This document shows, in pieces, positions 41,706-52,000 of a stretch of 64,000 nt of DNA. Origin of the DNA: JAOUJD01 sp963726405 (GTDB lineage Bacteria; Pseudomonadota; Gammaproteobacteria; Burkholderiales; Burkholderiaceae_F); the NCBI GenBank assembly GCA_963726405.1, contig CAVSCF010000005.1, positions 496,001 through 560,000 on the forward strand, read 5' to 3'. The position numbers and the translations under genes are program-made. The notes beneath the pieces were generated by a model that searched no databases, was not told where the DNA came from, and was given only the letters and a program-made list of their open reading frames with translations. Position 1 is the first letter of the stretch; the number at the start of each line of letters is the position of its first letter.

Positions 41706-43721
41706 ATGACATCCATGTTCAAGAAGCTACTGGTCGCAAACCGCGGCGAGATCGCCTGCCGCGTCATCACCACCGCCCGACGGATGGGCATCCGCACAGT
41801 GGCCGTGTACTCGGATGCCGATGCCGGCAGCCGGCACGTCGCAATGGCCGACGAGGCCGTCCGGCTCGGGCCGGCAGCGGCGCGCGAGAGCTACCTGCGC
41901 GGCGACCTCATCGTCGATGCGGCCAAGGCGACCGGTGCCGATGCCGTCCACCCCGGCTACGGCTTCCTGTCCGAGAACGAGTCGTTCGCCCAGGTGCTGG
42001 CCGACACCGGCATTGCATTCGTCGGGCCGCCTCCCTTTGCGATCCACGCGATGGGCAGCAAGAGCGAAGCCAAGCGGCTGATGGAGCGCGCCGGGGTCCC
42101 GCTCGTTCCTGGCTATCACGGCGAGAAGCAGGACCCGGCCTTCCTGCACGCGCAAGCCGATGGCATCGGCTACCCGGTCCTGATCAAGGCCAGTGCCGGA
42201 GGCGGCGGCAAGGGCATGCGCGTCGTGGCGAAGTCGGGTGAGTTCCTCGAGGCGCTCATCTCCTGCCGGCGCGAAGCGCTGGCGTCGTTCGGCGACGACC
42301 GCGTCCTGATCGAGAAGTACGTCGAGCGTCCACGCCACATCGAGATCCAGGTCTTCGCCGACACGCTCGGCGGTGCGGTGTACCTGTTCGAACGCGATTG
42401 CTCGGTGCAGCGGCGGCACCAGAAGGTGCTCGAGGAGGCGCCGGCGCCCGGCATGACGCCGGAGCGGCGGCGCGCGATGGGCGAGGCGGCGGTGGCGGCC
42501 GCACGTGCCGTCGGCTACGTGGGCGCCGGCACCGTTGAATTCATCGCCGACCCGACCGGTCAGTTCTTCTTCATGGAGATGAACACGCGACTGCAGGTCG
42601 AGCATCCCGTGACCGAGATGATCACCGGCCACGATCTCGTCGAGTGGCAATTGCGCGTCGCGGCCGGCGAACCGCTGCCCGCCACGCAGGACGCGCTCTC
42701 CATCCGCGGTCACGCCATCGAGGCTCGCATCTACGCCGAAAACCCGGACAGCGGGTTCCTGCCGTCCACCGGCCGGCTGCTGCACCTCGCGCAGCCGGCC
42801 GCCGCCGAGTTCGGCGGGCAGGACTCGACGCCACCGGCCCCGGTGCGGATCGACAGCGGCGTGCGGGAGGGCGACAGCATCACGCCGTACTACGACCCGA
42901 TGATCGCGAAGCTGATCGTCTGGGGCACCGACCGCGCGCATGCACTCGCCCGGATGCACGCGGCTCTCGCGGACTTCCACATCGTCGGCGTCGCCAACAA
43001 CGTCGACTTCCTCTCTCGCCTCGTCGCCAATCCGGCTTTTGCGAAGGCCGAGCTCGACACCGGGCTCATCGAGCGCGAGCGCGCACGGCTGTTCCCCGAG
43101 TCGAAGGACGAGCGGGTGCCGCACGAACTGCTCGCGTTCGCGTGCGCGCGCGTGCTGGTCGACGAGGAGGCGGGCGCGGGTGCCGATCCGTGGAGCGCCG
43201 CCCACGGGTGGCGGCTGAACACGAACTACATGCGGACGCTGACGCTGAAGTCGGAGCGCGGCGTGCACGACGTCGACCTCGAGTACACGCGCGAGGGCTA
43301 CGTGTTCCATCACGCCGGTGCCCACGCGCCGCTGGCGATCAGCGCGGTCGACGGCACGCGACTCGGCATCCGGTTCGGCGGCGGCACGGTCGTCGCCGAC
43401 GTCGTCCGCTCCGGCGACGAGTTGCACGTGTTCGCGCACGGACGGCATCGGATGCTCGCACTGTTCGACGTCATCGCACAGTCAAGCGGCGGCGACGCAT
43501 CCACCGGCCGCCTGACCGCGCCCATGCCCGGCAAGGTGATCGCGATCTCGACCGCCAAAGGGGAGCGCGTCGAGCGCGGCGCGCCTTTGCTGGTGATGGA
43601 GGCGATGAAGATGGAACACACGATCGTCGCGCCGACCGACGGCGTCGTGGACGACGTGCTGTACGGCGTGGGCGACCAGGTCGAGGAAGGCGCCGAACTC
43701 GTGCGATTCGAGGCCGCCTGA
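41706..43721 (+). CDS. liuD: Methylcrotonyl-CoA carboxylase, biotin-carboxylase/BCCP subunit
   Basis: The alpha subunit, 671 residues: biotin carboxylase N-domain (KLLVANRGEIACRV), ATP-grasp with KASAGGGGKGMR and EKYVERPRHIEIQ, a BT-like linker, and a C-terminal biotinyl domain with EAMKMEH (biotinylated Lys about 635). It pairs with LiuB to carboxylate 3-methylcrotonyl-CoA. ATG 41715 is a possible alternative start. The hydroxyacid dehydrogenase gene begins 17 bp later. Confidence 0.95.
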   Translation: MTSMFKKLLVANRGEIACRVITTARRMGIRTVAVYSDADAGSRHVAMADEAVRLGPAAARESYLRGDLIVDAAKATGADAVHPGYGFLSENESFAQVLADTGIAFVGPPPFAIHAMGSKSEAKRLMERAGVPLVPGYHGEKQDPAFLHAQADGIGYPVLIKASAGGGGKGMRVVAKSGEFLEALISCRREALASFGDDRVLIEKYVERPRHIEIQVFADTLGGAVYLFERDCSVQRRHQKVLEEAPAPGMTPERRRAMGEAAVAAARAVGYVGAGTVEFIADPTGQFFFMEMNTRLQVEHPVTEMITGHDLVEWQLRVAAGEPLPATQDALSIRGHAIEARIYAENPDSGFLPSTGRLLHLAQPAAAEFGGQDSTPPAPVRIDSGVREGDSITPYYDPMIAKLIVWGTDRAHALARMHAALADFHIVGVANNVDFLSRLVANPAFAKAELDTGLIERERARLFPESKDERVPHELLAFACARVLVDEEAGAGADPWSAAHGWRLNTNYMRTLTLKSERGVHDVDLEYTREGYVFHHAGAHAPLAISAVDGTRLGIRFGGGTVVADVVRSGDELHVFAHGRHRMLALFDVIAQSSGGDASTGRLTAPMPGKVIAISTAKGERVERGAPLLVMEAMKMEHTIVAPTDGVVDDVLYGVGDQVEEGAELVRFEAA

Positions 43722-43738
43722 CCGACAGCATCGAAGCG

Positions 43739-44689
43739 ATGAAGCCCCGGATCGTGATCGCCGTCGGCGCGAATGCGTTGGCGAAGTGGGCCGAGCGCGT
43801 GCAACGCGCCCTGCCCGAGGCCGACGTCATCACGCGGGATGCGGGGAGGACGACTGCGGACCCGCATGCGACGCCGGCCGACTACGCGCTCGTGTGGCGG
43901 CCGCACCCGTCGTTCTTCGCCGAGCAGACGCAGCTGAAGGCGGTCTTCAACCTCGGGGCGGGCATCGACGCGCTCGCCGCGATGCCGGAGTTTCCGCGCT
44001 CGGTGCCGTTGATCCGCCTCGAGGACGCGGGCATGGCCGGGCCGATGGCGCAGTACGCGCTCGCGGCGGTGCTGCGCTTCGCATATCGCTTCGACGAATA
44101 CGCGCACGCGCAGGCCGGGCGCCGTTGGGCTCCGCGGCGCCCCCACGCGCCGGGCGAACTCGACGTGGGGGTGCTGGGAATGGGCGCCATCGGCGGCGTC
44201 ATCGCGAGAACCATGGCGGAGCAGGGCTTTCGCGTCCGCGCCTACGCGCGCACCCGGCACGATCTGCCCGGCATCCGAAGCTATGCGGGCCCTTCGGAAC
44301 TGCCGGCATTCCTGACCGGCGTCCACGTGCTGATCAACGCGCTGCCGCTGACCGCGGACACGGTCGGCATCCTCCGGCGGGAGCACCTCGAACGGCTGGC
44401 CGACGGCGGGCACCTGGTCAATCTCGCACGGGGCGCGCACCTGGTCGAGGACGATCTGCTCGCGCTGCTCGACGCAGGCAAGCTCTCCGGCGCGACGCTC
44501 GACGTCTTCGCACAGGAGCCGCTGCCGTCCGAACACCGCTTCTGGAGCCACCCCGGCGTCACCGTCACCCCGCACGTGTCCGGCGTGACGCTGCTGGACG
44601 AATCCGTGCAGCAGGTGGCGCATAAAATTCGCTCACTGGAGCGAGACGAGCCGGTCACCGGCGTCGTCGACTGGAAACGAGGTTACTGA
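43739..44689 (+). CDS. Glyoxylate/hydroxypyruvate reductase A-like dehydrogenase
   Basis: A 316-residue D-2-hydroxyacid dehydrogenase. NAD(P) motif VGVLGMGAIGGVIA, INALPLTADTVGIL, VNLARGAHLVEDDLL and DVFAQEPLPSEHRFWSHPGVTVTPHVSG match GhrA. Catalytic Arg, Glu and His positions look intact. Its stop overlaps the HMG-CoA lyase start by TGATG, so it is co-translated with the last liu gene. Its role in leucine degradation is unclear. Confidence 0.87.
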   Translation: MKPRIVIAVGANALAKWAERVQRALPEADVITRDAGRTTADPHATPADYALVWRPHPSFFAEQTQLKAVFNLGAGIDALAAMPEFPRSVPLIRLEDAGMAGPMAQYALAAVLRFAYRFDEYAHAQAGRRWAPRRPHAPGELDVGVLGMGAIGGVIARTMAEQGFRVRAYARTRHDLPGIRSYAGPSELPAFLTGVHVLINALPLTADTVGILRREHLERLADGGHLVNLARGAHLVEDDLLALLDAGKLSGATLDVFAQEPLPSEHRFWSHPGVTVTPHVSGVTLLDESVQQVAHKIRSLERDEPVTGVVDWKRGY

Positions 44690-45597
44690 TGGCGCTGCCG
44701 AGCAAGGTCTCGATCGTGGACGTCGGCCCCCGCGACGGGCTGCAGAACGAGAAGCAGATGATTCCCGCCAACGTGAAGGTCGAGCTGGTCGACCGCCTCG
44801 CGGACGCGGGCCTGCAGAACATCGAGGTCACCTCGTTCGTGTCGCCAAAGTGGGTGCCGCAGATGTCCGATGCGGCCGAAGTGATGGCGCGCATTCGCCG
44901 CAAGCCGGGCGTCGTCTACTCCGTGCTCACGCCGAACATGAAGGGCTTCGAAGGCGCGGTCGCGGCCGGGGCGGACGAGATCGTCGTGTTCGGGGCGGCC
45001 AGCGAAGCGTTCTCGCAGAAGAACATCAACTGCTCGATCGCCGAGTCGGTCGAGCGCTTCCGCCCGGTGGCCGCCGCGGCCCACGAACACGGAATCCGCG
45101 TGCGCGGGGCCATCTCGACCGCGCTGGGGTGCCCGTACCAGGGCGAGGTCGCCCCCGAAGCGGTGGCGGACGTCGCGCGCCGGATGAAGGACATCGGCGT
45201 CGATCACGTCGGAGTCGCGGACACGATCGGCGTCGGCACCCCGGAGAAGACGAAGCGCGCGATGGAGGCCGTACTGGCCATCTACGAACTTCCTGCCGTA
45301 AGTGGCCACTTCCACGACACGTACGGCATGGCCGCGGCGAACGTCTACGCCTGCCTCGAACTCGGAATCTCGACGTTCGACACGAGCGTGGCGGGGCTCG
45401 GCGGCTGTCCCTATGCCAAGGGCGCCACCGGCAACGTGGCCACCGAAGACGTGCTGTACCTGCTCGACGGTCTCGGCATCGAAACCGGGATCGACTTCGC
45501 CAAGGTGGTCGCGATCGGCCAGTGGATCAGTCAGTTCCTCGACCGCAAGGCGCACTCGCGTGCCGGCAACGCGGTCACGGCGAAGGCGTTGGCCTGA
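44689..45597 (+). CDS. liuE: Hydroxymethylglutaryl-CoA lyase
   Basis: Splits HMG-CoA to acetoacetate and acetyl-CoA, the last step of leucine degradation. 302 residues of a TIM barrel: VDVGPRDGLQNEK (metal and catalytic residues), GHFHDTYG metal ligands and the signature AGLGGCPYAKGATGNV with C240. It closes the cluster. No regulator or thiolase/CoA-transferase gene follows. Confidence 0.96.
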   Translation: MALPSKVSIVDVGPRDGLQNEKQMIPANVKVELVDRLADAGLQNIEVTSFVSPKWVPQMSDAAEVMARIRRKPGVVYSVLTPNMKGFEGAVAAGADEIVVFGAASEAFSQKNINCSIAESVERFRPVAAAAHEHGIRVRGAISTALGCPYQGEVAPEAVADVARRMKDIGVDHVGVADTIGVGTPEKTKRAMEAVLAIYELPAVSGHFHDTYGMAAANVYACLELGISTFDTSVAGLGGCPYAKGATGNVATEDVLYLLDGLGIETGIDFAKVVAIGQWISQFLDRKAHSRAGNAVTAKALA

Positions 45598-45936
45598 GCC
45601 CGACGGCTCGTCGAGCCATCCGTTCGTTGCGCGCGTAGCGCGTTCGCGTCTCGCTGATCGTCGGGCTTCGCCGGCTGCGTCGCCAGCCGCTTTACGACCT
45701 CGCGCCTCCCGTGCGGCCGCTTCTTCCCGACGAGCGGTAACGGCCTCGTTTCCCTCTCACAGCAGCCGCTGGAAAGCGGTCCTATTCGCCGGATTGCTGC
45801 GCCCGCGTGAATCCGAGAATTCGGGCAACGGGAAATGGCATCCGGCGGCGTTCGTCGGCCGTTCGTCAGCATTGATTGAATACCGCTGGCGCACTCGCCG
45901 AAGACCCACCCAACGGGTACGAGCGCACCACACCAC
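45598..45936. other. 339-bp gap between liuE and the pilin operon
   Basis: No gene is supported. It contains small GC hairpins such as GGCTC-GTC-GAGCC (45605-45617) without T runs and a slightly AT-richer patch around 45870-45895 that probably carries the pilin-operon promoter. Sigma-54 -24/-12 spacing was looked for and not found. Confidence 0.35.
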
Positions 45937-46360
45937 ATGCACGTCAGCACTCACAAACGGATTCAAGGTTTTCGCCAGGCCGGCTTCACGCTGATCGAGC
46001 TGATCGTCGTGATGGTGGTGATCGGCATCCTCGCCGCCGTCGCGATTCCGAATTACAGCGAGTACGTGATGCGCGGGCACCGCGCGTCCGCGCAGGCCTA
46101 CATCAGCGACCTCGCCAGCCGTCAGGCGCAGTTCTTCCTCGACCGGCGTCAGTACGCCGACACCGTGGCGGCGCTCAACGTGCCGGCACCGGCCGAAATC
46201 GCGACTCGATACACGGTGACCGTCGTCGCCGTCGCCGGCCCGCCCGCGACCTTCACGCTCACCGCCACGCCGAACGGCCCCCAGGCGGGCGACCGCTGCG
46301 GCGTGATGACGATCGACCAGGCCGCGAACCAAGGTGGCGGCGGCAACCCGCTGCTGGTAG
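45937..46360 (+). pseudogene. pilE: PilE-type IV pilin, frameshifted near the C-terminus
   Basis: From ATG 45937 a short leader precedes the prepilin site AGFTLIELIVVMVVIGILAAVAIPNY, followed by the PilE-type pattern SAQAYISDLASRQAQFFLDRRQY and TLTATPNGPQAGDRCGVMTIDQAA. The frame then fails to stop. One frame over, the expected PilE ending appears as TKVAAATRCW and TAG at 46358-46360. Removing one base (probably an extra A around 46326-46328) restores a normal pilin of about 140 residues. PilE is processed by PilD and is a minor or major pilin. Real mutation or base-call insertion cannot be separated here. Confidence 0.8.
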
Positions 46361-46368
46361 GACAGACG

Positions 46369-46858
46369 ATGAACACGCTCCTCATCGCGCTCAAGGGCTC
46401 AACGCGGCTTCACGCTGATCGAGGCGATCATCGTGATGTCGATCATGGCGATCCTCGCCGGCGTCAGCACGTCGAGCTTCGTCTGGCTGAACCAGACGAC
46501 CCAGATCCGCGGGGCGGCATTCGATCTCGTGGCCGATCTCGACTTCGCGCGCAGCGAGGCGGTGAAGCGCAACAACGACGTGGTCGTGACACCCGTCGGC
46601 GGCGCATGGGGCAACGGCTGGACCGTCACCGCCAACGCCGGAGCTACGGTCCTGCGCCAGCGCGCCGCGCTCGGCGGCCAGATCGCCTTCGCCGCGGCAC
46701 CAGCGGCCCTGACGTTCGACGGCGCCGGCCGCGCATCGCTGGTTGATGTCGGCAATTTCCGGATCTGTCCGCCCAGCGGCGGCACGCTGAGCGGACGCAT
46801 CGTCCGCATCGACGCGTCGGGCCTGTCGCGGTCGGTCAAGACCACCTGCACCGCCTGA
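46369..46858 (+). pseudogene. fimT: FimT/GspH-type minor pilin, frameshifted at the start
   Basis: The prepilin motif RGFTLIEAIIVMSIMAILAG lies in the frame that ends at 46858, followed by a GspH-like body (FDLVADLDFARSEAVKRNNDVVV and the FRICPPSGG end). No start codon exists in that frame before the motif. ATG 46369, 9 bp after the repaired pilE stop, is one frame off. One base too many between 46372 and 46406 explains this and would give about 162 residues. Expected role: type IV pilus minor pilin, priming assembly with PilV, PilW, PilX and PilY1. Confidence 0.75.
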
Positions 46859-46859
46859 T

Positions 46860-47447
46860 ATGCGATCCCGTCTCGTCGCCGGCTTCGCCATGGTGGAAGC
46901 GATGGTCACCGTGGTGGTCGTCGCATTCGGCCTGCTCGGCGTCGCCGGCCTGGTTTCCCGCTCGTTCGTCGCGGAAGTCGAAGGAACGCAGCGCACGCAG
47001 GCTTTGCTCGTGCTGCAGGACCTGGTGACGCGAATCGAGGCGAACCGCACGAACGCGGCTGCGTACGTCACTGGCGATGCGGGAGTGACAGGCTACGTGA
47101 CGACCGTGTCCGGCGGTGTCACGACCACCTCGACCGTGGTCTGCGATCCGGCGGCAGCGCTCGCGGACCGTGACCGCTGCGAGTGGAGCCGGCTGCTGGC
47201 CGGCACCAACGAGCAGGTCGACACGCGCAATGCCGGCGTACTGGTCGGCGCCATTGGCTGCGTCTACGAGATCGACGCCTTCAACCGGATCTACGCCGTG
47301 GCGATCGCGTGGCAGGGCATGAGTGCCGGCCCGGCGCCGCTCGTGGACAACGGCTTCGCCCCCAACGGATGCGGACGCGACCGCTTCGGCAATGAGAACC
47401 AGCGACGGGTGATCACGATGCCCGTGCGACTCGCCACCCTCAGCTAA
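46860..47447 (+). CDS. pilV: Type IV pilus minor pilin PilV
   Basis: 195 residues. The prepilin signal is VAGFAMVEAMVTVVVVAFGLLGVAGL: Phe replaces the usual first residue but Glu+5 is present. The body includes QRTQALLVLQDLVTRIEANR, the typical PilV helix, and a cysteine-rich end (NGCGRDRFGNENQRR). It sits 2 bp after fimT and 3 bp before pilW. Confidence 0.9.
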   Translation: MRSRLVAGFAMVEAMVTVVVVAFGLLGVAGLVSRSFVAEVEGTQRTQALLVLQDLVTRIEANRTNAAAYVTGDAGVTGYVTTVSGGVTTTSTVVCDPAAALADRDRCEWSRLLAGTNEQVDTRNAGVLVGAIGCVYEIDAFNRIYAVAIAWQGMSAGPAPLVDNGFAPNGCGRDRFGNENQRRVITMPVRLATLS

Positions 47448-47449
47448 CG

Positions 47450-48457
47450 ATGACGCCCCGCAAGGCCAGTTCCGGCTTCTCGCTGATCGAGCTCATGATC
47501 GCGCTGACGATCGGGCTCGTGGTACTGACCGTGCTGGCAACCGTGTTCGCGCGGACGTCGAGCGGGCGCGGTGACCTGGAGCGCGTCTCCCGCCTGGTCG
47601 AGAACAGCCGCTTCGCGGCGGACATCGTCGGCGACGACGTCCGGCATGCCGGGTTCTACGGCACCTTCATGCCTCCCAGCGACGCACTGTTCAGCGACCC
47701 GTCGCCGTGCGGCTGGAACACCGCGGACGTTGCCCAGCTCGGCTGGCAACCGGCCGCCACCCCTCCGCGCTACCCCGCGCAGCTCCAGGGCTGGGACGAC
47801 CCGGGCGCGGTGGTCGTCGCCCTGAACTGCCTTCCGAACCGGGTCGCCGGTACCGATGTGCTGGCTATCCGACGCGCAAGTTCGCGCCCGGTCCTGCCAG
47901 CCGATGTCAGAACCACCAGCGTCTACGTGCAGGCCTCGCAGTGCATCAACGACGCAGTCCCGCTGCGCGTGACGAATACCGTGGGCCAATTCATTCTGCG
48001 CACCGCGGCGTGTGGGGCCGACCTCGCTGCGATTCGCCGCTACTTCGTCCGGGTGTACTACGTGGCGAGCTGCAACGAGTGCGCGCCCTCGGACGGAATC
48101 CGCACGCTGAAGCGGATGGAAGTCGTCGACAACGTCTACCGCGTGGTGTCGCTCGCCGAAGGCGTCGAGGATCTGCAGTTCGAGTACGCATTTGACACCA
48201 ACGACGACGGCTCGCCGGAAGAACTGCGCACCGACATTTCGGGCGTTGGCCCGACCGCAAACTGGGCGAATGTCGTCGCGGTCCGCATGCACCTGCTGAT
48301 GCGGAGCACTGAGCCGGGGATGAGTGCGGACACGACGCCGACGCTGTTCGACCTCGGGCCGGGTCATGGCGCAGTAGCCTGCCCGGACCGCTTCAAGTGC
48401 CGACTGCTGACCACGACGTTCCGCTTGAACAACGTTGCCGGTCGCCGGGAGACATGA
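47450..48457 (+). CDS. pilW: Type IV pilus minor pilin PilW
   Basis: 335 residues, the larger minor pilin. Prepilin signal SSGFSLIELMIALTIGLVVLTVLATVF. The next segment ENSRFAADIVGDDVRHAGFYG and the C-terminal FRLNNVAGR are PilW features. It links to PilX by a short gap (1 bp). PilV, PilW and PilX prime pilus assembly together with PilY1. Confidence 0.93.
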   Translation: MTPRKASSGFSLIELMIALTIGLVVLTVLATVFARTSSGRGDLERVSRLVENSRFAADIVGDDVRHAGFYGTFMPPSDALFSDPSPCGWNTADVAQLGWQPAATPPRYPAQLQGWDDPGAVVVALNCLPNRVAGTDVLAIRRASSRPVLPADVRTTSVYVQASQCINDAVPLRVTNTVGQFILRTAACGADLAAIRRYFVRVYYVASCNECAPSDGIRTLKRMEVVDNVYRVVSLAEGVEDLQFEYAFDTNDDGSPEELRTDISGVGPTANWANVVAVRMHLLMRSTEPGMSADTTPTLFDLGPGHGAVACPDRFKCRLLTTTFRLNNVAGRRET

Positions 48458-48458
48458 C

Positions 48459-49022
48459 GTGGCAACCCGTGCGCGATTTCCACAGACAGGCACCGCGCTG
48501 GTCGTTGCGATCGTGTTCCTGCTGCTGCTCTCCACTCTGGCGCTGACCGGGCTGCGGTCGAGCACGACCAACGTCCAGATCGTCGGCAACATGCAGGCGC
48601 GCCAGGAGGTGGTCGCGGCGGCACAGATGCTGATCGAGCAGACCGTCAGCACCGACGAGTTCGCGCGTAATCCCGACGGGGTGTTCGCCGCAGCCCGTGT
48701 GGTGACCGATTTCAACGGCGACGGCGAGCCGGATGCGACGGCCGTGCTCGCACGGAGGCCCGTGTGCCTGCGCGCCCGCTCCGTGGCACTGAACGATCTC
48801 GACCCGACGAACCCGGTCGACGCGCCCTGCTTCGCGAGCGCCGCGCTCACGAACCCGGGCCTGCTGCCCGGCGGCGGCGCCCCCGCCGGCTCGCTGTGCG
48901 CGGACACCGAATGGGAGATCGTTGCGAGCGCGACCGACAACCGCACCGGCGCCACCATGACGCTGAGCCAGGGTGTCACGGTCCGCACGGCCGTCGTCGG
49001 CCTCAACACCGTCTGCAACTGA
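48459..49022 (+). CDS. pilX: Type IV pilus minor pilin PilX
   Basis: 187 residues from GTG 48459, chosen because GGGAG precedes it and the prepilin-like start is close. QTGTALVVAIVFLLLLSTLALTGLRSSTTNVQIVGN is the PilX signature, lacking the canonical GFxLIE. The body contains AAAQMLIEQTV and a C-terminal disulfide candidate (CADTEWEI, VCN). pilY1 starts 9 bp after its stop. Confidence 0.9.
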   Translation: MATRARFPQTGTALVVAIVFLLLLSTLALTGLRSSTTNVQIVGNMQARQEVVAAAQMLIEQTVSTDEFARNPDGVFAAARVVTDFNGDGEPDATAVLARRPVCLRARSVALNDLDPTNPVDAPCFASAALTNPGLLPGGGAPAGSLCADTEWEIVASATDNRTGATMTLSQGVTVRTAVVGLNTVCN

Positions 49023-49030
49023 GAGTGCCC

Positions 49031-52000
49031 ATGACCCACGCCCGCTCGCTCGCCCGCTTCGTCCTTGTCTCGGCCCTGTCGCTCGGTGCCAGCCTGCAGG
49101 CGGCAAAGGCCGACGACATCGACATCTATTCGATGCCGAACACGGAGGGCTTCCGCCCCAACGTCCTGATCCTGCTCGACAACACGGCCAACTGGAGCGC
49201 GTCGATCCCGACACCGCTGTGCAGCGACCCCCTCGCTCAGGTGAAGACAGCGAGCCCGAACAAGGAGGAAGGCACGAAGATGGGTGCGCAGAAGTGCGCC
49301 CTGTACAAACTCATCTCCAGCCTGTCGGTCGAGGACCTCAGCCAGTTCAACTTCGCGGTGATGCTGTTCAACGAATCGCCGGATTCGAGCGCTTATCCGC
49401 GTCAGGCCTTCCTTCACGTGACCACAGCCGCGGGCAAGCAGCGGCTGCTCGACCTGATCACCGGCCTCGGCATCAACAGAGACAAAGGAAACAACGCGGC
49501 GACGGCCGAAGCTTTCTACGAGGCCTATCAGTGGTTCACGGGCGGCACGGTCTGGCTCGGCAACAAGACAGCGACCAAGCACGACCCGGCGGCGTTTACC
49601 GACGGCAGCAAGACGCGGTACATATCGCCCGGCGTCGGATGTGCGAAGAACCACATCATCTACCTTGCCAACGGCGCCCCGGCGGACAACAACAATCGTG
49701 CGCTCGAACTGCTGCAGCGGCTGTATCCGGGCGCGACCCGCTACCGGATTCCGACGTCGGAGGGCGTGGGCAACAGCGACGAGGCAAACTGGGCGGACGA
49801 ATTCGCGGCGTTCTTCAACCTCGGTGCGGACCTCGACCCGTCCATCGAGGGCAGCCAGAACATCAACGTTCATACGATCGCGGTGACCGGCGCGTCGAGC
49901 GACGGCAACTACCCGAACTTCGTCAGCTGGATTGCCAAGCAGGGCGGCGGCCTGTACCAGCAGGCGACCAACAGCGACCAGATCATCGTCGCGATGACGA
50001 AGATCCTGAACCAGATCCGGGCGGCCAACAGCGTGTTCTCCTCGGCCTCGTTGCCGGTTTCGGCGAACACGCAGGGCACGTACCTCAACCAGGTCTTCAT
50101 CGGCATGTTCCGTCCCGATGGGAATGCACTCCAGCGCTGGGTGGGCAACCTGAAGCAGTACCAGTTCCTCTACGACCCGGTGCGCGACACGCTGCAACTG
50201 GCCGACGTCACCCTCACGCCGGCGGTGAGCCCGACCAGCGGCTTCATCGACCAGGGCGCCACCAGTTTCTGGACGCACAGCTCGAGCTTCTGGGTCAACG
50301 TCGAGACAAGTTCGGGCGGCCGCTACTCGCGCAGTGACGCACCGGATGGCGAGAAGGTCGAAAAGGGCGGCGTTGCGCAGCTCCTGCGCGAAGCCTATCT
50401 GACCAGCACGGCGTCGCGCAGGATCTATACGTGCCCGGGAACGAGTTGCGGGACCAACGTCGACCTTGCGGCGGCCGGGGCCACCTATCAGTTCACCACG
50501 TCCAACGCTTCGCTGACACCAGGCTTGTTCGGCCTGGCCGCCACCGATACGACGAGACGGAACCTGATCATCGACTTCATCCGCGGCACCGACAACGTCA
50601 CCGCCGGCGATGTCACGAGCGTCTCCGTCGCCAAGGACCAGCTCGGCGAAAGACCGACCGGCGCTGCCGTCCGGCCGTCCATTCACGGCGACGTGCTGCA
50701 TTCCCGCCCGGTTGCCATCAACTACGGTGGCACACGGGGCGTCGTCGTGTTCTACGGTTCGAACGACGGCATGCTGCGCGCGGTGAACGGGAACCAGACC
50801 GGTCTCGGCGCGGGCCAGGAACTCTGGGCCTTCGTCGCGCCCGAACACCTCGCCGCGCTCAACCGCCTGCGCGAGAACGATCCGGAGGTGAAATATCCTT
50901 CGACGACCGGGAGCGGCGCGCTGCCGCGCAACTACTTCTTCGACGGTCCGATCGGCGCCTATCAGAACACGGTGACCGGCCAGGCGATGATCTTCGTCGG
51001 GATGCGCCGCGGCGGCCGTACCGTGTACGCCTTCGACGTTTCGAATCCGGACCAGCCGCGGCTCAAGTGGAGCATCGGCCCATCGGATTCGAACTACGCG
51101 GAGATCGGGCAGACCTGGTCGATGCCGCGCGTCGCGATGCTCAAGGGCCGAACCGAGCCGGTGCTGATCATGGGCGGCGGCTACGACGCGACCGCCGAGG
51201 ATGCATCGTCCGCCGGCACCACCACGATGGGCCGGGGCCTCTATGTGATCGACATCAGCAACGGAAACCGGATCGCCAGGCTCGCGACCGATTACAGCGT
51301 GCCGGCCGACGTCTCGGTCCTCGACTCGGACGGGGACGGCTACGTCGACCGGGTCTACGTCGCCGACGTTCGTGCCCAGCTGTACCGGATCGACATCGAG
51401 AACGCGTCGGGCGATCCGATTTCCCCGGGAAGCTGGCCGGTCACCAAGATTGCCGCGCTCAACGACGGCTCGGGCGGCCTGTCGGGCACCCGCAAAGTCT
51501 TCTTCGCGCCCGACATCATCATGACGCGCAACTACACCGCACTGTTGATGGGAACGGGCGACCGCGAAAAACCGCTGACGACTTCGACCAACGATCGCTT
51601 CTACGTGATCAAGGACAGCAAGATCACGAAGGGCGCTCCGGCAGCGGCGACGCCGATCACCGACGCCGTGCTCGCAGGGCTCGGCACTGACGGGGCCGGC
51701 ACCGACCCGGAGGGCTGCGCCTACTCGTTCGCCACGAATGGAGAGCGGGTGATCAACCAGCCGATCACCTTCGGTGGCATCACGTACTTCTCGACGAACA
51801 AGCCGCTGCCGCCCGGCGCGGGCAGTTGTTCGCGTTCTCAGAGCCGGTCCTACCAGGTTCCGCTCATTTGCCGGCCGCCGACCTTCCGCAACCTCGTCGG
51901 CGACGGCCTGCCGCCTTCGCCCGTCGTCGGGTACGTCGACGTCGGCCGCGGCAAGCTGGTGCCCTTCGTGATCGGCGGACCGAACGACAAGAACTCGTCG

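Noticed and set aside
45840..45930. Sigma-54 promoter or c-di-GMP riboswitch before the pilins
   Set aside because: GG/GC spacing is off by two and no GEMM-type GCAAA core is present.
47444..50848. 1134-residue open frame on the minus strand across the pilin operon
   Set aside because: Opposite strand of pilW, pilX and pilY1, which are clearly real. Composition is Arg/Ala/Val/His-rich and no domain is seen; a typical GC-rich shadow.
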